A stretch of DNA of 48,964 nt. It comes from Mycolicibacterium canariasense. Lineage in GTDB: Bacteria > Actinomycetota > Actinomycetes > Mycobacteriales > Mycobacteriaceae. The stretch lies in NCBI RefSeq assembly GCF_002101555.1, contig NZ_LQOL01000013.1, positions 1-48,964 on the forward strand, read 5' to 3'. The notes beneath the pieces were generated by a model. It was not told the DNA's origin. It did no database searches and saw only the letters and a program-made list of their open reading frames with translations. The first letter of the stretch is position 1. Every line of letters begins with the position of its first letter. The translations under genes and the position numbers were made by a program. This document shows positions 43,332-48,964 of the stretch, piece after piece.

Positions 43332-43793
43332 ATGGCCCGCGAAATCGCGTCCTGGCTGTCCGGACCGCAGCCAGGGTATGGACCCGGAGAGTATCCCGGG
43401 CAGCGGTTGGGCATGCCCGAACGCGGACCCGGCTCCATCGCACGGTTCGGCCGACGGGCCGCCGCGCTGCTGATCGACTGGCTGATCGGATACGGACTGG
43501 CCGCACTGGGCATGACGTTCGGCTGGGTCTCGATGACATCGCTGTCCACCGCCGTGCTCGGTGTGTGGTTCGTCCTCGGCGTGCTGTCGGTGCGGCTGTT
43601 CGGGTTCAGCCCAGGGCAATTCGTGATGGGGCTGATGGTCGTCCCGGTCGACGGCCGTCGTGACTACGTGGGGTTGGGCCGGGCCGTCGGGCGCGGCCTG
43701 CTGATCGCGACGGTGGTGCCGCCGCTGTTCACCGACGCCGACCTGCGCGGACTGCAGGACCGGGCGACGGCCACCGCCGTCATCCGCCGCTGA
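43332..43793 (+). CDS. RDD-family membrane protein (Rv2219A-like)
   Basis: 153 residues. A Pro/Gly-rich cytoplasmic head is followed by the RDD module, IARFGRRAAALLIDWLIGYGLA with the Arg and Asp (Asp49) that name the family, then helices around 49-62, 72-90 and a last one near 125-140. Function unknown; some RDD proteins are Na+/H+ antiporters. The M. tuberculosis neighbour of glnA1 in this position is Rv2219A. ATG 43332 follows the -10 by seven bases; ATG 43320 would lie in the box. Confidence 0.85.
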   Translation: MAREIASWLSGPQPGYGPGEYPGQRLGMPERGPGSIARFGRRAAALLIDWLIGYGLAALGMTFGWVSMTSLSTAVLGVWFVLGVLSVRLFGFSPGQFVMGLMVVPVDGRRDYVGLGRAVGRGLLIATVVPPLFTDADLRGLQDRATATAVIRR

Positions 43794-43807
43794 CCCTCTC
43801 TTCATTC

Positions 43808-43828
43808 CCCGCGAACGTTGATTACCGC
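43808..43828. repeat. Left 21-bp inverted repeat flanking the DUF559 gene
   Basis: This 21-base sequence (core CGAACGTTGATTACC) is the exact reverse complement of 44797-44817. It contains the stop codon of the enclosed gene. An imperfect extension of about 16 bases continues inward on both sides. Confidence 0.85.
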
Positions 43829-44712
43829 TCGATGAATCGCGCGGAGTTCGCGCACGAGTTCACGTTCGCGCCGGCAGAGAGCAACGCCGCCCGGACCCGG
43901 CCGATCAGCACACCGGTTCGGTACCGCAACAGGTCGGCGTTCACCCGGATGATCCGCCAGCCGAGTCGCTCCAGTTCGGCTTGGCGATCGATGTCGTGGT
44001 TGCGGACAGCGGGATCGGTCCAATGCTGAGTCCCGTCGTATTCGACGCCGACCTTCCACGCCGGCCAGCCCATGTCGATCCGGGCGATGAACGCGAACCC
44101 GTCGTACACCTCGATCTGGGTGTGCGTCGGCCGTAACCCGGCCCCGGTCAGCACCAGGCGCGTGCGCGTCTCCTGCGGTGATTCGGCGCCGGGGTCGGAC
44201 AGGTCGATGGCCGCGCGCAGGTCGACGATCCCGCGCGCGCCGCGGTGCTGGTCGGCGGTCACCGCGATCTCCGCCGGCTTCAGCCCGGTGGCCTGCATCA
44301 GCGCATCCAGCCGGATGACCGCCATCGTGCTGCCGGGACGCCGGCCCAGGTCGTAGGCCGTCCGCGCCGGCGTGGTGGCGGGAGTGTCGCCGACCAGGCA
44401 GATCTCATCCGGCGCCAGAGCGTCGCTGTGCAGCAGGATGCCCTTGGTCTTGCGCCGGCTCGGTTGGTTCAGTTCGGCGGGCAGCCTCGGGTCGATCCAC
44501 TTGGATCCGTGCAGCGCAGCGGCGGACAAACCGGCCGCGATGGCCCGCCGGCCCGACCAGAGCCACGCGCCTACGGCCTTGTCGACCGGTGTCGGCTCGT
44601 AGCCTTTCGGCACGTACACGTTGCGAAACAGCTGGTCGTGGTGCGTCGCCAGCCGATAGCGATTGACCGTGCCCGCGGCAACGGCCTCGGTGCCGAGGAA
44701 TGGCCAGTCCAT
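43822..44712 (-). CDS. DUF559-type endonuclease-domain protein
   Basis: 296 residues. The C-terminal part (about 195-285) is a DUF559/Vsr-like PD-(D/E)XK nuclease-like domain: ARIDMGWPAWKVGVEYDGTQHWTDPAVRNHDIDRQAELERLGWRIIRV in parts, with E-x-D-G in VGVEYDGTQH and the E-x-L-G-W segment. The N-terminal two-thirds resembles the winged-helix/AbiEi-like part of this mycobacterial family (TVNRYRLATHHDQLFRNVYVPKG). No AbiEii partner is adjacent. The gene is bracketed by 21-bp inverted repeats and is absent, from memory, between Rv2219A and Rv2219 in M. tuberculosis. DNA target unknown. ATG 44712. Confidence 0.75.
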   Translation of the reverse strand: MDWPFLGTEAVAAGTVNRYRLATHHDQLFRNVYVPKGYEPTPVDKAVGAWLWSGRRAIAAGLSAAALHGSKWIDPRLPAELNQPSRRKTKGILLHSDALAPDEICLVGDTPATTPARTAYDLGRRPGSTMAVIRLDALMQATGLKPAEIAVTADQHRGARGIVDLRAAIDLSDPGAESPQETRTRLVLTGAGLRPTHTQIEVYDGFAFIARIDMGWPAWKVGVEYDGTQHWTDPAVRNHDIDRQAELERLGWRIIRVNADLLRYRTGVLIGRVRAALLSAGANVNSCANSARFIER

Positions 44713-44796
44713 GCTTGCACTGACGCAAGCGTGGTGAGTCCGGTTCCCTGCGCCGCCGAACGTGACGGCGTGCCCGAACTATGCGCGAGAATTCGC

Positions 44797-44817
44797 GCGG
44801 TAATCAACGTTCGCGGG
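44797..44817. repeat. Right 21-bp inverted repeat flanking the DUF559 gene
   Basis: Exact reverse complement of 43808-43828. Just inside it lies a short hairpin GCGCGA-GAAT-TCGCGC (44783-44798). No matching short direct repeats (target duplication) are visible outside the two arms. Confidence 0.85.
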
Positions 44818-44826
44818 AAAGTCAGC

Positions 44827-45579
44827 TCACCTGCGGCGGACCGTGCGCTGCATACCCTTCAGCTTGCCGGCGTTGGGGAGCGGACCCTTCGGCATGGCCG
44901 CCGGGCCGACCTTGGAACCCAGGGCCACCAGCTTGGACTCCAGCGCATCCATCTGCTTGGCGTTGATATTTGCCGGCAGCTTCATCAGATGCCGCTCCAG
45001 CTTGGACAGCGGCACCTCGCCCTCGCCGTTACCGACCACGATGTCGTAGATCGGCACGTCGCCCACCAGCCGGGCGGTGCGCTTCTTCTCCTGGGCGAGC
45101 AGCGGTTTGACGCGCGACGGCGATCCCTCGGCGACGAAGATGACGCCGGGACGGCCGATCACCCGGTGCACGGCGTCGAAGTTCCCGGTCGCCGCGACGC
45201 CGGGGGTGACCCGCCACTTGCCGCGCATGTTGTCCAGCGCCCAAGCCGCCGCACCCGTCTGGCCCTCGGCCTTGCGGTACACCGACTTCTGCGCGCGCCG
45301 GCCGAAGATGATGAACGCGACGAGGGCGCCCAGCACGACCCCGAGGGGGATCAGCATGTAGGCGGTGAAGCCACCGGCGAACAGCCCGAGCGCCACCGAC
45401 GCCGCCACGATCAGGACGAACGCGCCGATCATGTAGGGCAGCAGGCGCTTGTCCTCTTTGCGCTGCATCTGAAACGCCTGCCAGAGCTGACTGCGACGCT
45501 GCTTGGACGCCGCCTTGCGGGCGGCCTTCGCCTCGGCCTTGGCGGCCTTGCTCTGGGCGGGGGTACGCGATTTCGCCAT
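44827..45579 (-). CDS. DUF4191 membrane protein (Rv2219-like)
   Basis: 250 residues. A Lys/Ala-rich N-terminus (1-30) precedes two membrane helices (about 47-67 and 73-93), then a cytoplasmic domain with GQTGAAAWALDNMRGKWRV and a basic tail. Function unknown; conserved in actinobacteria next to the lipoate genes, as here. Start ATG 45579; the upstream reading frame runs into lipA and is not needed. It lies 17 bases downstream of lipA on the same strand, probably in one operon. Confidence 0.88.
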   Translation of the reverse strand: MAKSRTPAQSKAAKAEAKAARKAASKQRRSQLWQAFQMQRKEDKRLLPYMIGAFVLIVAASVALGLFAGGFTAYMLIPLGVVLGALVAFIIFGRRAQKSVYRKAEGQTGAAAWALDNMRGKWRVTPGVAATGNFDAVHRVIGRPGVIFVAEGSPSRVKPLLAQEKKRTARLVGDVPIYDIVVGNGEGEVPLSKLERHLMKLPANINAKQMDALESKLVALGSKVGPAAMPKGPLPNAGKLKGMQRTVRRR

Positions 45580-45596
45580 AGCCCTGAGGATACGGC

Positions 45597-46565
45597 TCAG
45601 GAAACAGGCGGACGCACGCGCGCCGCCTGCTCGTACAACCGGCCGGCGCGGTAGGAGGAGCGCACCAGTGGCCCGGCCAGCACGCCGGCGAAGCCGAGGC
45701 TCTCGGCGAAGGCCGACAGCTCGACGAACTCGTCGGGGTGCACCCACCGGTCCACCGGGTGATGCCGCGGCGACGGACGCAGGTACTGGGTGATGGTGAC
45801 GATGTCGCAGCCGGCCTCGTGCAGATCGGCCAGCGCGGTGCGCACCTCGTCGGTGGTCTCACCCATGCCCAGGATCAGGTTGGACTTGGTGACCAGCCCG
45901 TAGTTACGCGCCGCGGTCAGGACATCGAGGCTGCGCTGGTAGCGGAACGCCGGACGGATCCGCTTGAAGATGCGCGGCACGGTTTCGACGTTGTGCGCGA
46001 ACACCTCTGGGCGTGAGGCGAAGACCTCTTCGAGTTGTTCGGGGATCCCGTTGAAGTCCGGGGCCAGCAACTCCACCCCGGTGTTGGGGTTCAGCGCGTG
46101 GATCTGGCGGACGGTCTCGGCGTACAGCCAGGCCCCGCCGTCGGGCAGATCGTCGCGGGCCACCCCGGTGACCGTCGAGTACCGCAGTCCCATGGCCTGC
46201 ACGCTCTCGGCGACCCGGCGCGGTTCGTCACGGTCCAGCTCGGCGGGCTTGCCAGTGTCGATCTGGCAGAAATCACAGCGGCGGGTGCACTGCTCGCCAC
46301 CGATGAGGAAGGTGGCCTCGCGGTCTTCCCAGCATTCGTAGATGTTGGGGCAGCCGGCTTCCTCGCACACCGTGTGCAAGCCCTCGCGGCGCACCAGGTT
46401 CTTCAGTTCGGTGTACTCCGGGCCGGTGCGCAGCCGGGTCTTGATCCACGGCGGTTTCCGCTCGATCGGCGTCTCGGCGTTACGCACCTCCAGGCGCAGC
46501 AACTTACGGCCCTCGGGCTGAGCCGTTCCCGCGGTTGCTACGCTCCTGCCCTCCGGAATACTCAC
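45597..46565 (-). CDS. lipA: Lipoyl synthase LipA
   Basis: 322 residues, radical-SAM enzyme that inserts two sulfurs into the octanoyl group on lipoyl domains. The auxiliary 4Fe-4S cluster is Cys67-x4-Cys72-x5-Cys78 ([12 protein letters not shown]), the SAM cluster is Cys93-x3-Cys97-x2-Cys100 (CTRRCDFC), and the C-terminal Ser is in VRSSYRAG (302-305). [17 protein letters not shown] and GLMVG-type LILGMGET are also in place. GTG 46565 overlaps the lipB stop by four bases (GTGA). Confidence 0.97.
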   Translation of the reverse strand: MSIPEGRSVATAGTAQPEGRKLLRLEVRNAETPIERKPPWIKTRLRTGPEYTELKNLVRREGLHTVCEEAGCPNIYECWEDREATFLIGGEQCTRRCDFCQIDTGKPAELDRDEPRRVAESVQAMGLRYSTVTGVARDDLPDGGAWLYAETVRQIHALNPNTGVELLAPDFNGIPEQLEEVFASRPEVFAHNVETVPRIFKRIRPAFRYQRSLDVLTAARNYGLVTKSNLILGMGETTDEVRTALADLHEAGCDIVTITQYLRPSPRHHPVDRWVHPDEFVELSAFAESLGFAGVLAGPLVRSSYRAGRLYEQAARVRPPVS

Positions 46566-47224
46566 GACGGCAATGCTACGCGGATTTGTCCATCCAAAGC
46601 GCCGGCCACCGCGTCGGCGACGGCGTCCGTGACATCTTTCACGGTGACCCGCCGCTGCAGCTCGGCGCTCAGCGAGGTGACACCGGCGTCGGAGATGCCG
46701 CAGGGGATGATGCCGCCGAATGCGCCGAGGTCGCAATCGCAGTTCAGGGCGAAGCCGTGCAACGTCACCCCGCGGGCGACCCGGATACCGATGGCCCCGA
46801 CCTTGCGCGCCGGCGTGCCTGGCACCCACACACCCGATCGGCCCTCGACCCGGCCCGCCTCGACACCGAGTTCCACGCACACCGTGATGAGTGCTTCCTC
46901 AAGGCGCCGAACGAAATTCACGACGTCGAGCGGTTCGGTCAACCCGATGATCGGATAGCCGACCAGCTGACCGGGCCCGTGCCAGGTGATCTTGCCGCCG
47001 CGGTCGGTATCCACCACCGGGGTGCCGTCGGTGGGACGTTCCTCGGGCAAGGTTCGCTTGCCTGCGGTGTACACCGGTGGATGCTCCAGCAACAGCAGGG
47101 TGTCGGGTCCGCCGGCCACTCGGGCATCGGCGATCTCCCGCTGCAACGCCCACGCGTCGGCGTAGTCCACCGTCCCCAGCGGCCTGATCTCAAGCGCCGT
47201 GGTCGACGATCGGATGGAGGACAT
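46562..47224 (-). CDS. lipB: Octanoyltransferase LipB
   Basis: 220 residues; transfers octanoyl from acyl carrier protein to lipoyl domains. Signature [22 protein letters not shown], catalytic Lys141 in ARKVGAIG and Cys175 in IIPCGISD. The octanoyl product on E2 is the substrate of LipA, the next gene. Start ATG 47224. It follows the SDR gene by ten bases on the same strand, so SDR-lipB-lipA-DUF4191 appears to be one operon downstream of sucB. Confidence 0.97.
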   Translation of the reverse strand: MSSIRSSTTALEIRPLGTVDYADAWALQREIADARVAGGPDTLLLLEHPPVYTAGKRTLPEERPTDGTPVVDTDRGGKITWHGPGQLVGYPIIGLTEPLDVVNFVRRLEEALITVCVELGVEAGRVEGRSGVWVPGTPARKVGAIGIRVARGVTLHGFALNCDCDLGAFGGIIPCGISDAGVTSLSAELQRRVTVKDVTDAVADAVAGALDGQIRVALPS

Positions 47225-47234
47225 AGCAGCCAAA

Positions 47235-48155
47235 CTACCCGGTCGTGGCGGTGCGGGTGGCATACGCCAGGGCCTCGCCGACGGTGTTGTGGTGGAACCG
47301 GAATCCCGCCCGTTCCAGTGCGGCCGGGATGGCCCGCTGCCCGAACAACAGCCCCTCGTCGGCGAACTCGCCGAGCACCGCGCGCAAGGCGATACCCGGC
47401 ACGATCATCGGGGTCGGGCGGTTGAGCGCCCGGCCCAGCGCGGTGGTGAACGCACCATTGGTCACCGGCGCGGGCCCGGTGAAGTTGACCGGGCCGGCCA
47501 GCTCGTCATGGGTGATGGCGAACAGCAATGCCCGCACCTGGTCTTCCAGCGTGATCCACGGGAAGTACTGGCGGCCGTTGCCCAGCCGGGCCCCCAACCC
47601 CAGGTTGAACAGCGGGCGCAGCCGGCCGAGCACCCCGCCGGACGGCGACAGCACCAGACCGGTGCGCACCAGCACCACGCGCGCGCCGCCCTCGGCGGCG
47701 GGTGCGGTGGCCGCCTCCCAGTCCGCGCACAACTGGGCCAGGAAACCCTGACCTTGTGGCGCGGTCTCGTCGGCGACCTTGTTGCGGGTGTCGCCGTAGA
47801 ACCCCACCGCGCTCGCGTTGAGCAGAACCGGGACCTGCGCGTCGGCGACGGCGCCGGCCAGCACCTCGGTCGGCACGATCCGGCTGTCCCGCAGGTTCTG
47901 CTTGAACGAACCCGACCACCGCCGCGAGCCGACGTTGATGCCGCAGAGATTCACCACGGCGTCGACACCGGCCAGCCCGCCGATGTCGAAGTCGCCGGCC
48001 GCCGGGTTCCAGAACAGCTCGTCGGCGTTGCTCGGTGCGCGCCGCACGATGCGAATCACCCGGTGATCGGCGGCGCGCAACGCCGTGGTCAACGCCGATC
48101 CGATCAGCCCCGATGACCCGGCGATCGCGATCACGCCGGGTCCCTGCACCGACAT
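47235..48155 (-). CDS. TIGR01777 epimerase-type SDR (Rv2216-like)
   Basis: 306 residues. Extended [23 protein letters not shown] (NADP Gly motif), [22 protein letters not shown] (Ser/Tyr catalytic region), and a C-terminal DUF1731 domain ([37 protein letters not shown] in parts). Substrate unknown across the family. The ATG at 48155 shares a base with the sucB stop (TAATG), indicating coupling. Same order as in M. tuberculosis (Rv2215-Rv2216-lipB-lipA). Confidence 0.92.
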   Translation of the reverse strand: MSVQGPGVIAIAGSSGLIGSALTTALRAADHRVIRIVRRAPSNADELFWNPAAGDFDIGGLAGVDAVVNLCGINVGSRRWSGSFKQNLRDSRIVPTEVLAGAVADAQVPVLLNASAVGFYGDTRNKVADETAPQGQGFLAQLCADWEAATAPAAEGGARVVLVRTGLVLSPSGGVLGRLRPLFNLGLGARLGNGRQYFPWITLEDQVRALLFAITHDELAGPVNFTGPAPVTNGAFTTALGRALNRPTPMIVPGIALRAVLGEFADEGLLFGQRAIPAALERAGFRFHHNTVGEALAYATRTATTG

Positions 48156-48964
48156 TAGAGACCCAGGTCGGCCTCGAACGCGCCCTCTTCAAGCCGCCGC
48201 TTGATCGTGGTGAGGAAGCGGCCGGCGTCGGCGCCGTCGATGAGGCGGTGGTCGTAGGTCAGCGGCAGGTAGGCGACGGAACGCACACCGATCGACTCAT
48301 TGCCGTTCTCGTCGACCACCACGCGCGGGCGTTTGACGATGGCGCCGGTACCCAGCATCGCGGCCTGCGGCGGCACCAGGATCGGGGTGTCGAACAGGGC
48401 CCCCTGGCTGCCGATGTTCGTGATGGTGAAGGTGCCGCCGGACAACTCGTCGGGCTTGAGGTTGCCCGAGCGGGCGCGGGCGGCGATATCGGCGATGGCC
48501 CGGGCCAGCCCGGCCAGCGACAGGTCACCGGCGTTGTGCACGACGGGGGAGAGCAGACCCTGTTCGGTGTCGACCGCGAAGCCGAGGTGCTCGGCGTCGT
48601 AGTAGGTGATCTCCTTGGTGTCCTCGTTGTAGCTGGCGTTGACGTTCGGGTGCGCCTTGAGCGCGTCGACGACCGCGACGGCGAAGAAGGGCAGGAAGGT
48701 CAGGTTGACGCCCTCGCGCTCGGCGAAGCTCTTCTTGGCCTTGGCCCGCAGCGCCACGATCTTGGTCAGGTCGACCTCGTGTGTCTGCGTCAATTGTGCT
48801 GTGGTTTGCAGGCTTTCGCGGGTCTTCTTCGCCGTGATCTGACGGATCCGGTTGGCCTTCTGCGTGGTGCCGCGCAGGTGGGCCAGCGCCGGCGCCGGGG
48901 TCGCGGCGGCCGCGGGCTGCGGGGCCTTGGCGGCCGGGGCCGCTGCCGCGGGGGCGGCCGGACT
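48155..48964 (-). CDS. sucB: Dihydrolipoamide acyltransferase E2 (DlaT/SucB), 3' part
   Basis: Partial: 269 codons to the window edge, beginning mid-protein. It covers the Ala/Pro-rich linker, a peripheral subunit-binding/core start ([21 protein letters not shown]), and the catalytic acyltransferase core with [27 protein letters not shown] and the active-site His/Asp in [12 protein letters not shown]. The lipoyl domain(s) lie outside. In M. tuberculosis this gene (Rv2215, dlaT) encodes the shared E2 of pyruvate dehydrogenase and a peroxynitrite reductase component; the neighbouring lipB-lipA genes make its lipoyl cofactor. It is truncated only by the window. Confidence 0.95.
   Translation of the reverse strand, partial: SPAAPAAAAPAAKAPQPAAAATPAPALAHLRGTTQKANRIRQITAKKTRESLQTTAQLTQTHEVDLTKIVALRAKAKKSFAEREGVNLTFLPFFAVAVVDALKAHPNVNASYNEDTKEITYYDAEHLGFAVDTEQGLLSPVVHNAGDLSLAGLARAIADIAARARSGNLKPDELSGGTFTITNIGSQGALFDTPILVPPQAAMLGTGAIVKRPRVVVDENGNESIGVRSVAYLPLTYDHRLIDGADAGRFLTTIKRRLEEGAFEADLGL

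Noticed and set aside
43822..44712. AbiE-type toxin-antitoxin system
   Set aside because: The N-terminal part is AbiEi-like in style, but no nucleotidyltransferase toxin (AbiEii) gene adjoins, and the C-terminus is a nuclease-like domain.

Overview
The window is high-GC actinobacterial DNA from a Mycobacterium-type genome, most like a rapid grower (Mycolicibacterium). This rests on gene content and order: cobD, a SURF1-like gene, ptpA/ptkA, cobC, a Nif3-like gene, a zinc-ribbon protein and RNase H/CobC, then rnpB, CYTH-CHAD, panB, two Hip1/CaeA-type peptidases, glnA2, glnE, glnA1, RDD, DUF4191, lipA, lipB, a TIGR01777 SDR gene and sucB/dlaT. From memory this is the M. tuberculosis Rv2236c-Rv2215 block in inverted orientation. 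Several genes start directly on ATG or GTG six or seven bases after a TANNNT -10 box, the usual mycobacterial leaderless arrangement.

Layout. Positions 1-373 hold the frameshifted remnant of an MNT nucleotidyltransferase. Positions 374-9399 are backbone: a hydrolase, VOC and MpaB-like genes, cobD, the ptkA-ptpA-SURF1 operon, and a translationally coupled cobC-Nif3-zinc ribbon-RNase H/CobC operon. Positions 9413-17498 look like an accessory block rich in thiol and redox functions: a CGNR regulator facing a TIGR03086 protein, two peroxiredoxin-like genes (one fused to GAF) with a TetR regulator, an XRE-cupin regulator facing a thioredoxin-reductase/methyltransferase fusion, a TRIC-type membrane protein and a DUF222/HNH protein. 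RNase P RNA and a CYTH-CHAD gene follow.

Positions 19448-24390 are a second accessory block. It holds two DUF1989 (urea-carboxylase-associated / carboxyguanidine deiminase type) proteins and the carboxyltransferase half of a urea/guanidine carboxylase, facing a TetR gene across a perfect palindrome, then an enoyl-CoA hydratase. panB, a wax-ester-synthase-like acyltransferase and the two CaeA-like peptidases return to backbone. glnA2 and glnE (nitrogen assimilation) follow. Between glnE and glnA1 sits a third insertion: a 1590-residue secreted M4 metalloprotease with VCBS-like repeats and a beta-propeller, a thioesterase, two DoxX proteins and an unknown membrane protein.

glnA1 has a GlnR-type box upstream. 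Downstream are a perfect hairpin terminator and, between stop codon and terminator, four 26-bp tandem repeats that each form a small hairpin. A DUF559-type endonuclease gene between RDD and DUF4191 is bracketed by 21-bp perfect inverted repeats. The window ends in the lipoate genes lipB-lipA and the 3' part of a dihydrolipoamide acyltransferase gene, whose product would carry the lipoyl group made by LipA and LipB.

The best candidates for something new are the TrxR-methyltransferase fusion, the TetR-controlled peroxiredoxin/GAF pair with a shared operator, the incomplete guanidine-carboxylase-like operon, the M4/VCBS/propeller protein, the glnA1 3'-UTR repeat and the inverted-repeat-flanked endonuclease gene. 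No similarity search was run; all family names come from motif recognition.
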